Part shown: one piece after another, positions 22,889 to 34,904 of the stretch
Position numbering within the stretch: position 1 is the stretch's first letter
How the letters are laid out: every line of letters begins with the position of its first letter
Source: Aegilops tauschii subsp. strangulata
Taxonomy: Eukaryota > Streptophyta > Magnoliopsida > Poales > Poaceae
Reading direction: 5' to 3'
Assembly (NCBI RefSeq): GCF_002575655.3
Contig: NC_053041.3
Coordinates: forward strand, 375,517,054-375,581,053
DNA length: 64,000 nucleotides
Translations under genes and position numbers: made by a program
The notes under the pieces: model-generated
What the model was told of the DNA's origin: nothing
What the model saw: the letters and a program-made list of their open reading frames with translations, nothing else
Databases searched by the model: none

Positions 22889-24357
22889 TATGTCTCCAAC
22901 GTATCTATAATTTTTTATTGTTCCATGCTATTATATTATCAATATTGGATGTTTTATATGCATTATTATGCTATTTTATATCCTTTTGGGGACTAACCTA
23001 TTAACCTAGTGCCAAGTGCCAGTTGCTGTTTTTTCCTTGTTTTTGTATTTTACAGAAAATCAATACCAAACGGAATGAAACTTTTTGACGATTTTTCTTG
23101 GATCACAAGACACCCATGAAGGTTCGGGAGGAGTCTAGAAGAGCCACGGGGTGGTCACAAGCTTGTAGGGCGCGCCCCACAAGCTTGTGGGCCCCATGTG
23201 GCACTTCCAACCCTAATTTCGCATCTATAAATACCCAAATATTCCCCGTAGACCAGAGGGCACACCAAAATTACTTTTTCGCCACCGCAAGTTTCTGTCC
23301 TCGTGAGATCCCATCTAGAGGCCTTTTCCGGTACTCTACCGGAGGGGGATTTGATCATGGAGGGCTTCTACATCAACCTTGCTGCCCTTCCGATGATGTG
23401 TGAGTAGTTTATCACAAACCTAAGGGTCCATAGCTAGTAGCTAGATGGCTTCTTATCTCTCTTTAATCTTCAATACAATGTTCTCCTCAATGTTCTTGGA
23501 GATCTATTCGATGTAATCTTCTTTTGCGGTGCGTTTGTTGAGATCCAATGAATTGCAGGTTTATGATCAGATTATCTATGAATATTATTGGTGTCTTCTC
23601 TGAACTCTTTTATGCATGATTAAGATAGCTTTGTATTTCTCTCCGATCTATTGGTTTGGTTTGGCCAACCAGATTGATTTTTCTTGTAATGGGAGAGGTG
23701 CTTTGTAATGGTTTCAATCTGGTGGTGCTTATTTCCAGTGACAGAAAGGGACATGACAAGTATTTGTATTGTTGTCATTAATGATAAGAAGACGGGGTTT
23801 GTTCATATTGATTGGATCTATCCCTCTACATCATGTCATCTTGCTTAAGACGTTACTCCATTCTTGTTAACTTAACACACTAGATGCATGCTGGATAGCT
23901 GTCGATGTGTGGAGTAATAGTAGTAGATGCAGGCAGGAGTCGGCCTACTTGTCACGGACGTGATTCCTATATTCATGATCATTGCCGTAGACATCGTCAT
24001 AACTATGTGCTTTTCTATCAATTGCGCAATAGTAATTTGTTTACCCATCGTATGCGGTCTTTCAAGGGAGAAGCCTCTAGTGAAAACTACGGCCCCCGGG
24101 TCTATTTTTATCATATTATTTTCAGATCTATAAATTTATTTACATTTACTTTATTTTGCACTTTTACTTATCTCTTATACCCATCTCTATCAGATCTCAT
24201 CCTTGCAAGTAACCGTGAAGGGATTGACAACCCCTTTATCGCGTTGGGTGCAAGTATTTGTTTGTTTGTGTAGGTGCAACCATCGGTGAGTTGTGTGTTC
24301 CTCCTACTGGATTGATACCTTGGTTCTCAAACTGAGGGAAATACTTATCGTACAACC
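22889..24357 (+). mobile_element. Athila-like LTR, truncated at its 3' end
   Basis: It starts TGATATGTCTCCAACG and follows the LTR of Athila-2 throughout with many differences. It carries GGGCGCGCCCC at about 23169, CTATAAATACC near 23225 and the shared ACTGAGGGAAATACTTA end region. The match stops near 24357, about 80-100 bases short of the LTR end. No internal domain is attached, so it is a solo or truncated LTR. It is clearly more diverged than the Athila-2 LTR pair. Confidence 0.8.
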
Positions 24358-25838
24358 ATTGTCGTACTATCAAGGGGGGCTCTCAAGTTGGTAGCTTGGT
24401 TGTATCGTTCGTAGAGAGCTCAAACCATTGCATCCTTGCATCATCTTTCTTGGTTCTTGTTTGGTTCTTCTCCTTGTGAGATTTGGAGCTTATGGTCATC
24501 TTCATGACAAGCTCGCGTTCATCGAAAATGGGGTTCACATGCATCTTCTATGATATTTTTGATGTTGGGGTTTTTGACGGTTCTTCATCCTTAGAGGTTT
24601 CACATCTCTATATCTTGTCGCTGTTTGGATATTACTTGTCGTCTTCTATCCTACAAGCTTGGGTTTTCTCAATTTGGAGCTCATATGCAGAAGTTATGGT
24701 AGTTCAGGTTTTATTGTTTTCATCTGCTTTGCTTGGGCAGTTTTTCTGTGTTCAGGCGGTAGTACCGCTCGGTACCATGGTAGTACCGCTTAGGCAGTAC
24801 TTCCGCTCGATACCAAGGTAGTACCGCTTAGGCAGTACTTCCGCTATGGACTTCCGTTGTCACTACCGCATGCGATATCCTTTCTGTGCTAGTTCTTGTT
24901 GTCATTTTCCCTTTAGCGGTAGTTGCACGGTAGTACCGCTTAGGCGGTACTTCCGCTCTCTACTACCGCGTCTAGTACCGCTTAGGATTTTCCTTCTGTG
25001 CTGGTTTCTGGTTGCCACCTTTGCCTAAGCAGTAGTACCGCTATGGGATGGACGGAAGTACCGCTTAGGCGGCACTACCGCTCCTGCATTGCATGTGCCC
25101 ACCGTGTTTCTCCTGGAACCGCCGCTTAAGCGCTAATACCGCTCCTAGGAGCGGTAGTACCGCTTCAGTGCGACTGGGCAGATAACGGTTGGATTTTCCC
25201 CACCTATAAAAGGGGGTCTTCTTCCCCAATGGACCTTATCCTTTGAGCTCGTGTTCTTCCCTATTGTTGACCTTCTCCAAGCTTGCTATCTCTCAATCCC
25301 TCCATGGATTCTTGCTAGTTTTTTTGGGGGGGGGGGAGAGGAGATCTAGATCTACATTTCCACCAATCACTTTCTCCTCTATGTGAGGGGAACCCCTTGG
25401 ATCTAGATCTTGGAGTTCTTCGTCCTCTCTTCTTCGTTCTTCCTCTCTTTTCCCTCCCCAGCATTAGTTTCTTTGGTGGTATTTGGGAGAGAAGGACTTG
25501 GGCACTCTGTGTGCCCTTGCCATTGCATTTGGTGCATCGGTTTGACTTCTCCACGGTGATACGTGGAAGTGCAGTTGAGAAGCTTATTACTCTTGGGCGC
25601 TTGGTACCCTTGAGCTTGTTCCTCTTGGGTGCTTGGGCGCCCAAGATGATTGGTGGTGCTTCGGAGCTCAATCATTGTGGTGTAAAGCTCTGGGCAAGCG
25701 TCGGGGTCTCCAATCAGGTTGTGGAGATTGCCCCAAGCAATTTGACGGGTACCGGTGACCGCCCCCAAGGGTTGACAAAGTGTAAGGGTTCGGTGACCGC
25801 CCCAAGGGTTGCCATTTGTATGGGTTCAGTGACCGCCC
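24358..25838 (+). mobile_element. LTR (copy 2) of the 4200-5326 family
   Basis: From about 25140 it matches copy 1 closely (ATAACGGTTGGATTTTCC; TATAAAAGG at 25204-25212; GTGACCGCC repeats at 25754-25835). It includes about 700 bp of upstream U3 that copy 1 lacks. It breaks off at about 25838, within the GTGACCGCC repeats, where the minus-strand Athila gag begins. Confidence 0.65.
24755..25170. repeat. GCGGTAGTACCGC palindrome cluster
   Basis: About ten complete or partial copies of a short palindromic motif (GGTAGTACCGC, AGTACCGCTTAGGC, GCAGTACTTCCGC) occur in the U3-like part of the LTR, just upstream of the TATA box. Copy 1 of the LTR begins inside one such palindrome at about 4203-4216. 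Confidence 0.75.
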
Positions 25839-26930
25839 TGAGAGATTCTATCAATACTTCTAGACATATCATCAATCTTACTCAATTTTTCTTCTATCAT
25901 AGTATTAGAAACCTTTTGAGCATCGATAAATTCTTTAATACTATTCTCAAGATCAGAGGTGTTCCTATCATTATTGTAAGAAGAATTACCATAATTATTA
26001 GAGGAATTTCCAGGGAAAGGCCTATGATTAAAATTACATCTATAAGCATTGTTATTAAAATTGTTTCGCGAGATAAAATTCACATCTACGGGATCACTAT
26101 TTTGCCCAATCAAAGTAGACAAAGCCACATCATTAAGATCAATAGGAGCACTTTTATTAGCAACCAATTTCATAAGAGCATCAACTTTTTCACTCAAAGT
26201 ACTAATTTCTTCAACCGAATTAAGTTTTTTACTAGTAGGTGCTCCTTCGGTATGCCATTGTGAATAATTTTCCATAATATTATCTAGCAATTTAGTAGCT
26301 TGACCCAAAATAATTTCCATAAAAGTACCACCCGCGGCGGAATCTAAAAGATTTCTAGAAACAAAATTCAACCCCGCATAAAAATTTGTATGATCAGCCA
26401 AAGATTTAAACCATGAGTAGGACAATTTCTTAGCATTAATTTCATTCTTTCCCAAGATTACGCAACATGTTCATGCTCAAGTTGCTTAAATTCATGATTT
26501 GAGTCCTAAGAGAAATAATTTTCGCGGACGGAAAATACTTAGTAATAAAAGCATCTTTGCACTTATCCCAAAAATCGATACTATTGCGAGGCGAAGAAGA
26601 ACACCAATTTTTTGCACAATCCCTCAAAGAGAACGGAAATAATTTCAGCTTCACACTATCATTGTCCATATCTTTTTTCTTTTGCATATCACACATTTCT
26701 ACGAATGTGTTTAGATGGGACGCGGCATGCTCATTAGGAGTACCAGAAATTTGATCTTTCATAACAAGATTCAACAAAGCGGGCATTAATATCACAAGAT
26801 TCTGCACTAGCGGCGGGAGGAGCAATCGGTGTGCTAATAAAATCATTATTATTGGTCTTGGAAAAATCACACAACTTGGTATTTTCTTGAGAAGTCGCTG
26901 CTACGCGAACAAGATTGCAAAAAAAAAACT
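25839..26930 (-). pseudogene. Athila-like gag, frameshifted
   Basis: The minus-strand sequence has SGTPNEHAASHLNTFVEMC, LFPFSLRDCAKNW and DKCKDAFITKYFP, the core gag of Athila-like elements. It continues with LDSAAGGTFMEI, QWHTEGAPTSKKLNSVEE and an asparagine-rich region. Two frameshifts are visible, near 26790 and near 26450. The gag is cut at 25838 by the LTR fragment, before any protease. The region upstream of gag on the minus strand (26880-27090) is leader. Confidence 0.82.
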
Positions 26931-27089
26931 AGATCTGACAAGAAAAAGACGAACGAAAAAGAGGACGAATAAAATGCAATTTTTTGTGAAGTGGGGGAGA
27001 TGAAGACGAGAGGCAAATGGCAAATAATGTAAATTGCAAGGAGATGATATTTGTGATTAGGAACATGATAGATGTTGATGATGTCTCCC

Positions 27090-27108
27090 AGGTGACGGCG
27101 AAATTCCT
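27090..27108 (-). other. Athila-like primer binding site region
   Basis: On the minus strand, AATTTCGCCGTCACCTGGG follows the LTR end. It resembles a mutated TGGCGCCGTTGCCGGGGA-type PBS known from related elements. The tRNA assignment is uncertain. Confidence 0.45.
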
Positions 27109-27110
27109 TT

Positions 27111-27944
27111 TGATGTCGCTTGAACCACGTCGATATTTCCCCAAAGATGAAGGGATGATGCAGTACAACTACGGTAGGTATTTCCCTTAGTTACGAAACC
27201 AAGGTATCAATCCAGTAGGAGAACCAAGCAACACTATGTAAATGGTACCTGCACACAAAGAACAAATACTTGCAACCCGACGCGCATAGGGGGTTGTCAA
27301 TCCCTTTTTGGGTAACGGAGCCAGAAATTTTCAAGTTGACGGGATAAAATTTGGTAGATTGGATAAATAGATCTCGATAAAAAGCGAAATAGAATAAGTA
27401 ATAAAAAAGTGCAACATGGTATTTTTGGGTCTTTGGAATAATAGATCTGAAAATAAAAGCAAATAAAAATAGATCTCAAAGCAAATATGATAAAGATTAG
27501 ACCCAGGGGCCGTAGATTTCACTAGTGGCTTCTCTCAAGAAATAGCACACGATGGGTAAACAAATTAATTTGGGCAATTGATAAAAGATTGGATAATTAT
27601 GATGATATCCAAGGCAATGATCAATATATAGGCATCACGTCCAAGATTAGTAGACCGACTCCTGCCTGCATCTACTACTATTACTCCACACATCGACCGC
27701 TATCCAACATGCATCTAGTGTATTAAGTTCGTGGAGAAACGGAGTAATGCAATAAGAACGATGACATGATGTAGACGAGATCTATTCATGTAGGAATAGC
27801 CCCCATCTTGTTATCCTTAATAGCAACGATACATGCATGTCTTGCTGCCCCTTTTGTCACTGGGAAAGAACACCGCACGATCAAACCCATCACAAAGCAC
27901 CTCTTCCCATGGCAAGAAAAATCGATCTAGTTGGCCTAAATAAA
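27111..27944 (-). mobile_element. Athila-like LTR, partial, interrupted by CACTA-1
   Basis: On the minus strand this is the 3' part of an LTR of the Athila group (GGATTGATACCTTGG, GGGATTGACAACCCC, the TGGAGTAATAGTAGTAGATG block). It ends GCGACATCA at 27111 beside the gag leader. It is interrupted at 27945 by the CACTA-1 terminus. The remaining ~0.7 kb of LTR would lie beyond the right end of the CACTA nest, outside the window. Confidence 0.8.
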
Positions 27945-29452
27945 CACTACAAAAAATACACTTCCATGATGATACGTGTTTGTCATAGTAGGTCACGTTT
28001 TCTGTCATGCATGTACATCCATGACGATTTTATGACAGAATCAAGATAGTCATACATGTGCTGTCATAGAAGTGTTCCATGACAATACCAAAATTATCAT
28101 CACGGAAGTGTCCACTTCCATGACGATAAATGGTGCATCATGGAAGTCCTTTCGTCAAGGGTAATTGACACGTGGCATCCACCGTAACGTGTCGCCGTTA
28201 AGCTATCAGGTTCCGGTTTGGATCCGATAACCTGTTAACAGCCCAGACCAATGAGGATTTTCCACGTGTTAAATTCTGATTCGCCCGGGTATCCACGTGT
28301 CCGCTCAGCGTTGGGGTAGATGTCGTCCACTCATTGGACGGGAGGCGCCTATGATACGCCGACACGTGGCACGACCCAACAGTCGCCCATTCAGGTGAAA
28401 AGGCCGGCCCGTTTGACTTGGTTAAAAGGTAGCGGGCCGGCCCACTGAAAGCCTGTTAACGGCCTGTTCGCATATAGCCCATTTACAGCCCGCTAACTCA
28501 TAGCCCATTATGGCCTATCCGAATTAGGCCCAGCACTTGCATCTGGGCCATCCAATATGATTCCAACCCGTTGTAACTTCTGGCCCATGTATGGCCCATG
28601 ACATCTTTCGGCACATATGAGGCCCTATGTAAGTCTTGGCCCATTAACGGCCTGGTGACACTGGCCCATAATGAACTGCGCATGGCTTTATACCCATTAA
28701 CAAACCATTATTCCATTGGGACCTTTCTAGCATGTGTGATCTTTCGGCCTTCTAAGGGCCCATTTATTCTTGGGCTCATTTCCAGCATTCGATTACCTTC
28801 GGTCCGTTACTGGCTTGTTTCGCTTGCGGGCCAAATTCAGCCCGTGGTTAAAGTCGGCCCGTTTGTGGCCCGTTAATCCGTTGGGTTATTTTCTTAGCGT
28901 CATCAAATATGGCCCGTTTAAGCCCCGTTATACATATCGGCTATTAACGGCCCGTTATGATCGGGCCATAAACAAACAATTTCCACTCTAGCCCGTTTAC
29001 GACCCATATTGCGGTCCTTTATTGGTCCATGAATAGTACGGCCTGGATTCTAACGCCCACACAAGGCCCATTGATCCTATGACTGGTAGGAGGCCCATTG
29101 ATCTTACGACCTGTAGGAGGCCCATGGTCACTACATAACGGTCCATGGTTATTACGGCCTAGTTTTAAAACATATTTTATTATTGCCACTAAGCAAACCG
29201 CGGAAAAAGAACTGCAGTGACCACAACCAAACAAATAAACAAGACAATAAGGAAATAAATAATCAAGCAACCTACGCTAGGCTATTACGGCTATTACACA
29301 TATTACATCCACTGGGCATCAAAGTTTGCCACCAGTGCAAATATAGGGAACAAAGCAGCATATTACATACATTGGGCATCTAAATTGGCCACTAGTGCAA
29401 ATGAACGAGCGGCAGCAAAACAAGTCCATAACAAAAACAACTTCACAAGAGC
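27945..29452. mobile_element. CACTA-1 terminus and subterminal region
   Basis: It begins CACTACAAAAAATACACTTCC, a CACTA-type end, followed by many dispersed subterminal motifs of the type GGCCCGTTAAC and GGCCCATTGATC (about 28390-29170). The matching opposite end is not in the window. No gene is in this stretch; the minus-strand gene of the element stops at 29453. Three-base duplications cannot be verified. Confidence 0.75.
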
Positions 29453-29563
29453 TCAAGAAACGTTACCCTGGGTATCCACCATACTGGCAATAAGCTTAGC
29501 AAGCTTATTAGCTTTCTCCTGTTTGGCGCTAAAATCCTCCAACGCTTGCTGTTGCACCAGAAA

Positions 29564-29568
29564 GTATG
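29564..29568. repeat. Target site duplication (left) of solo LTR
   Basis: GTATG, repeated at 32308-32312. Confidence 0.92.
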
Positions 29569-30973
29569 TGTAACATCCCAAATTTTCAATTTGGAATGTT
29601 ATACATTAGAGCATCATTGAATATCATATTTATTTGCATTTTGGTTGATCCTAGAAATTCTACGCAACTCAAGGACCCACGGAGAGAGTTGGGGATTTCG
29701 TTATTTTCATATTTGAGTTTTCTCGAATTTTGAAAATAGGATCATTTGATTTTATTTATTTTATCTTCAATTATTTTATTTATAAAAATAAGAGAGAGGG
29801 AATAAAATGACTTTCCCAAAAATAAGAAATATTGAGGATTTAATAAAAAAATCATATTTTATTTTATTTGGTGTTTTGGCTATTTTATTTGAATTTAGAA
29901 AAATTGCACGTTTTTCAAAATTGCATTTAGGGCCAAGAAAATGTTCATCTCGTTCTAAATATTTTATTTAGACGGTGAAAATTTATTTTGGCATTTTTAG
30001 AATTCTATTTTATTTTCTAGAAATTTTTTAGTTTCGGCGGAATTGTTAAAAAAAAACCCGCGCGCCCGACTGGGCCGAAGCCCAGCCGAGCCGGCCCAGC
30101 TCCCGCGCCGCCGTCTCCCGCGCGGAGACCGCAGCCGCCCCGCCGCCGCACGCCGAGTCCGGCCGGGACTCCTCCCCGCCGCCTTTCCCCCTCCTCCAAG
30201 CCGCCACCCCCCTCTTAAATAGCGCCGCCTCCCCCTCACCCCACCACCTCGACTCGCCCCGCCTCCCGCGCCGCAGCCGCCGCCGCCGCCTTCGCGCCGC
30301 CAGCCGCCGCCGCCGGAGCCCCGCCGCCCCCTCGCCACCCCGCCGGAGCCCCGCCACCCCCTCGCCACCCCGCCGGAACCGCCCCGCCCCGCCGGAGTGC
30401 CTTGCCGGAGGTACACCGCCGCCCGCCGCCTGGTCCGGTTTTTTAAAAAAAAACCGGTTTGGTTTTTTTGTAAACCCTAGGTTTTTTTAGATCAGATTCG
30501 TTTTGTTTTGGTTTTCTTATTTAGCGAGCGTTCGCTCGTTCGTTCGTTTTAAGGAACGCGTTCTTCGTTTAGTTACAGTTAACGAACGTCCGTTCGTTAA
30601 ACTATTCGTCAGTTTTCTTTTTCTCGGATTTTCCGCGATTATTCCAGATCGCTATTTCTGATCTGTTTTTCGTTTTCGTTTTTCTTTTCGCTCATTTATC
30701 GGAATCAGGCAATTCAAGCGCCTAGAATTTTGTCTCGAAGCCCTCTTTCCGTTTAACCAACTCAAACAAGTTTTTGCTTCGGTAAAATTTGACTTAGGTC
30801 CAAATTAGTAAACGAAGCTTGTTTCTTTCGCCGTTTGATTTTTGTTGCTTCGTTTGATTTGATTCTTTTTGCAAACCGGAGTTCTTAAGTTGAACTTTCT
30901 GGTTAAATCTCTTATTTGAGTTTTACCTGTGCATTAGATAAGTACTTATTGTATGCTTGTTTGTTTGCGATAG

Positions 30974-31033
30974 AGTACCCGGAGTGCGCCGCTTGCTACT
31001 TCGAATCGCTAGGTTTCCCGGATCATCAGCAAG
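30974..31033 (+). other. Exon-like segment A in the solo LTR
   Basis: Sixty bases are preceded by a GCGATAG acceptor-like AG and followed by AAG|GCAAGT, a strong GC-type donor. The open frame reads YPECAACYFESLGFPDHQQ between split codons. It enters and leaves in phase 1. Confidence 0.45.
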
Positions 31034-32023
31034 GCAAGTAACACTTTGATCATACCACTTTTACTACCCAGTTTTATTGCATTAGATCAACCCTCAAACA
31101 TTGCATGATTAGTATCTAATTAAATTGTGGGTTCTGGGAAGTAGATGAGGTAGTACCTATTGCCCTATTTATTATCAAACCCTTGGGAGTTACTTCTACG
31201 TTTGCTTATATTGTTATGCTATGGTAGTAGACGTGGATTGGGTTTGAGTGTTACCATGACAGATGTGAGATTGTTAATTAATGGTTAAACTTAAGGTGGC
31301 AACTAAAACACACATCTGGGTGGATTGAGGTACCTGGGTATTCCAGGATTGCATGTTTTTCTTTTGGACCGCCACCCAGGCTCAAAGGGATCATGAGATT
31401 ATTCATGCTAGAAACTTTCGTGTGCAGCCACAAGCTATTATGGGCTCTAGCATAGTTGAGTAGGTTGTGTGAGCTCTTGAAGAGGTAGACTAGCAGATGT
31501 AGGGGATGTAGGTGGTACTGTCTACCCGGAGTAGAGAGTTAACGCTTCTGAAAGACTGTGTCTCGGTCATCCGTTTCTCAAACACCATGAAGTGCGAGAA
31601 TCCCAACGGAGGAGATCGAGTTTTGTGGGGAAAAGTGCGCAAACCTCTGCAGAGTGTACAATCTAATCATGGTTAGCCGTGTCCCCGGTTATGGACAACT
31701 TGAGTATCTAGTATCTGGATTTTCATGTGAATCTCATCATGTTACTTTAATTAATTTTGTTGGGTTTTGATGATGATACTTAATTGGGATTGAGAATGCT
31801 GTCAACCATTCTCAATGTTTAACAACCACCATGATAGTTAAATAAAATTTATTCCTTTGCAGTAGGGAAAATTGGCTTTTCGCAAAACTGTAACCATAGA
31901 GCCTTCTACCAGCCATATATGCATGTAGTATAGCATTATTCTGTTCATTACTCTCTATGTGTTACATTGCCAGCATATTCCATGTGCTGACCCGTTTTCG
32001 GGCTGCAACGTTTCATGTTGCAG

Positions 32024-32043
32024 ACTTTTCAGACGACGAGTAA
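32024..32043 (+). other. Exon-like segment B in the solo LTR
   Basis: It is preceded by CATGTTGCAG, an acceptor. In the phase given by segment A it reads D-FSDDE and stops at TAA 32041-32043. The intervening 990 bases would be a phase-1 GC-AG intron. Confidence 0.42.
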
Positions 32044-32307
32044 GGTGCCTTAGGTCGTGGTTCTATACTCAGTGATGCCGTTGGAGTTGATGGACTCACT
32101 TATCTTCCAAGCCTTCCGCTGTTATCGTTATTAGATGGCCTTAAGCCATATTTATTGTAATAAGTTCTCTTTTGGAGACATTCGATGTAGTAAGTGTGTG
32201 ATTGCTACTCTTTTATAAATCCTTCGAGTACTATGCGTGTCAGCATTACTGATCCAGGGATGACACTGATGCACAGAGACTTGACCATCTGAGGTCTGGT
32301 CGCTACA

Positions 32308-32312
32308 GTATG
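32308..32312. repeat. Target site duplication (right) of solo LTR
   Basis: GTATG, identical to 29564-29568. Confidence 0.92.
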
Positions 32313-33946
32313 CATCTAAATTCTCCAGGGACTTCCTCAGTCCTTCGGCTTCTTGTTGCAGCATAGCTGATCGATGTCTTTCAGCTTGTAGTTGAGACTC
32401 AAGAAACCGAACTGATTCAGACAGTGAGTTCGAAGAGCTTGTGCCAGCGGTAGTGGCCAATAACTCGAACAGTACATCAAGACAGGACTTTGTGGTTGTC
32501 TCACTATCTTCAAGATAGTTTTCCTTAGCTGTTTTATCAGCTTTGTTGCAGACCAACAAGGATGTCTCACTATCCTGAACCTTATCTGCATTGCTTCCTT
32601 TACCATTGCTTAATAAGGTACTCTTCCCAAATATTTTGTCGGCATTCTAAAAGAAGAAACAAGCGGACACATAACATGTTTAGCATGTAGAATATGAAAC
32701 TCATTTCGGTGAACCAATTTAGTAGTAAGGTGGACAGGATTAAACTACCAAGTCTTCTATTGCCAAGTAGTAAGTACATAATAAAAGCATCAAACAAACA
32801 TATATCTATGTCCTATGGTCACTGCATTGTCTTGCCAAATCATATCTGTTCAAGACAAAGCAGCATTGAAAGAATACAAGTGTGGGAAACTACATGGCAC
32901 CACAAGGTTTCAGATGGGTAACACGGGTATACATGTACAACAACACTATTGGCTCTGTTGTGATGCTAGTAATGTGCATGATATAAGAAGTCAACTATAT
33001 ACACAATTGAAATTGAAATCAACAGAGCAATTTAGAAGAGCAAACCTGTTAAAGAAACATGTTTAGACATACCTGTTGTGCCATTGGAGTTTCGATTGGA
33101 TCCTTCAATTTTAAAATAAGTTTGTATGAGTAAATACATTGAAACAAGAGCAAAGCAGTATGCACCATAACAATGGAATCTTAAATGAGAATAGTTCTTC
33201 TTCAGGTTTAAGCACTTCTTCTACATGAATAGAGTACAGTAAGACGTAGGCATATAGTACTTCAAAATAAAAAATGAGCTCATGGACCTTACCAGATTCT
33301 TGGTTTGGGACCAGTATAGACCAAGGTGTTCCCAGTCATCATGCCGTAAATGTGTCTCAGGAGAAACTAAGGGAATTTGATGAGTTTCTTTGCCAGTGAA
33401 GTACGTTTTCTTCAGGTAATTCTGATACTACCACAAAGCATTCTTGAAGTTAGCAGAGGTATTAGCACAGGTTACCTCATCCCGAGTTTCCAAATCAGTC
33501 CTTCTCTATAGAGAAAATGGGAACATTTGTTGTATTTTAACCAGCATGGAGGTAGAATGTTTGGGACAAAGCAAAGTATTTGCCATGAATAACATTACTT
33601 ACACATAATTCCTGGACGAACACCTGCAATTGGCTTTTTCCTTCATCTTCGGTATAATATTTCTATGATGGGAAGATACGCACATAGGATATAACAACAT
33701 CAAATGCGATTGATGCTAAACTACGAATGACTGGTTGTGCTTCATCCACGGGAATAGGTGTACTAACTGGTGGAGTTGGGGTTCGCCGTGGTAGTGCTGG
33801 CGCTTTGGGCAATGGAGCTGCCATACTAACTGCTCTTGTTTCAAAGCTCTGTGCTGGACATGGTGTTGTGTCAACTGGATCTGGGTTACTAACAGCTATG
33901 GTTGGGGTTAGATTGGGTGAAGCTGGTTCTCTGTCCATCGGAGTAG

Positions 33947-34090
33947 CACTGGTACAACGAGGTGCTATACAAACGGTTTTTAACCCCTTTCCGCGACGGC
34001 ATTTGTAACCGTTGCCAAGTGAGTCTGGGCGATAGGGAGGTACTTCCCACACGACCCAGAAACTGTCGGGGCTATGCCCTCCTGGCACAC
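33947..34090 (+). repeat. CACTA-2 left terminal inverted repeat
   Basis: It starts CACTGGTAC and contains GACGGCATTTGTAACCG and GGCGATAGGGAGG. It pairs with 48730-48865 on the opposite strand with scattered mismatches and equal spacing over the first 30 bases. Confidence 0.75.
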
Positions 34091-34139
34091 ACGCTCGACA
34101 AAATGAGGTCGTGTGTGATCGGCGAGCGATCACTACTGC

Positions 34140-34745
34140 AGGATGCTGCTAACGCGACACTACGATTAGAGACCCTTCGACGAAACTGTGTGCGATGCCA
34201 TAATCGCAAACGATGGTGTAAAAAAACCATCAAAAAAGGTGCAAAACGTTTGCGATGGAGGATGCATCAAACACGGTTCAGATTTTAGTTGCGTGTGCAA
34301 TGTAGGGCATACGGTTCAACTCAGTTAACTATTTGCGATGAGGAGGAACAAAAGAAACGGGCAGCTAGATGAAGGTGTGCGCTATGTACAGCATACGGTT
34401 CACTCGGATGAACTGTTTGTGATTAGGCAACACAATGGAAATGCCAGATCAAAGGTGTGTGCGATATACGGCATGCGGTTCACTTGGATGAACTATTTGC
34501 GTTGAGACGTGAGAATAGAAACGGTTCAAATGAACAAGATGTGTGTGATACGAGGCAAACATGTCTGTAATCGGAAACGTGTGCGAAGACCGATAACAAC
34601 ACAGAAGATTACTGCTAACAAGCCATGTGTGTTGTGAGCAAACGATTGCTGATATACAATTGTGAGTGATTGATGAAAACAACACCGACGGGTTCCATTG
34701 TTTAGTCCGTGTGCGATATGATTTTCTTTGTCCGCACAACATCTA
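34140..34745. repeat. CACTA-2 left subterminal repeats
   Basis: There are repeated modules of about 100 bases with GTGTGCGAT-TA-GGCATACGGTTCA and GATGAACTATTTGCG (centred near 34290, 34385, 34455) and dispersed GTTTGCGATG motifs. Such repeats are presumed transposase-binding sites in CACTA elements. Confidence 0.7.
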
Positions 34746-34904
34746 CGCTCTGTCTACCGAGCATCAACATATATAATTAAAAGACAACATTGCATAACCA
34801 AATTAAGCACACAGTTACACAAGTGACTACACACATAACACTTCCACACACCAAAGAAAGCAATTACATGCATACTAAAGTAGGAGAAACGAGGATCTAA
34901 TCAT

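Larger units (their letters stand above)
29569..32307 (+). mobile_element. Solo LTR of a long-LTR gypsy element
   Basis: This 2739-bp block starts TGTAACATCCC and ends GGTCGCTACA with perfect GTATG duplications and no internal domain, so it is a solo LTR. It has an AT-rich first third, a GC-rich block at about 30045-30440 with a CTTAAATAG TATA-like box at about 30213, and a T-rich second half. Direction is plus, inferred from similarity of layout to the chromovirus LTRs (TGTAACACCCC start, GC-rich block, exon-like segments). The two terminal motifs are not long inverted repeats. Confidence 0.88.
29453..33946 (-). pseudogene. CACTA-1 gene (accessory/ORF1-like), split by a solo LTR
   Basis: Minus-strand exons can be followed by splice sites: 33946-33603 (proline-rich, then KYYTEDEGKSQLQVFVQE), 33505-33293 (ETRDEVTCANTSANFKNALW, ETHLRHDDWEHLGLYW), 33102-33073 (DPIETPMAQQ), and 32646-32313 joined to 29568-29453 (ESQLQAERHRSAMLQQEAEG, then FLVQQQALEDFSAKQEK, stop). 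The solo LTR 29569-32307 cuts the last exon; removing it and one GTATG restores the frame. In-frame TAG codons occur at about 33663-33665 and 33428-33430. The upstream part is lost at 33947 where CACTA-2 begins. The coiled-coil C-terminus recalls CACTA accessory proteins in Triticeae. No transposase catalytic motif is in this part. Confidence 0.72.

Noticed and set aside
25397..26263. 288-codon plus-strand frame spanning an LTR and the gag region
   Set aside because: It crosses the LTR/gag junction at 25838 and reads antisense to the clearly recognisable Athila gag.
30017..30416. Glycine/arginine-rich minus-strand frame of 139 codons
   Set aside because: Antisense to the GC-rich CCGCC repeats of the solo LTR; low complexity, no domain.
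30525..30600. GTTCGCTCGTTCGTTCG / AACGAACGTCCGTTCG inverted repeats as a small-RNA hairpin
   Set aside because: Short, imperfect and low in complexity; no evidence of a precursor beyond simple repetition.
29569..32307. The 2.7 kb block as a host gene with introns
   Set aside because: Perfect 5-bp target duplications, TG...CA ends and restoration of the interrupted frame show it is a solo LTR; the exon-like segments are reported as a feature of the LTR.
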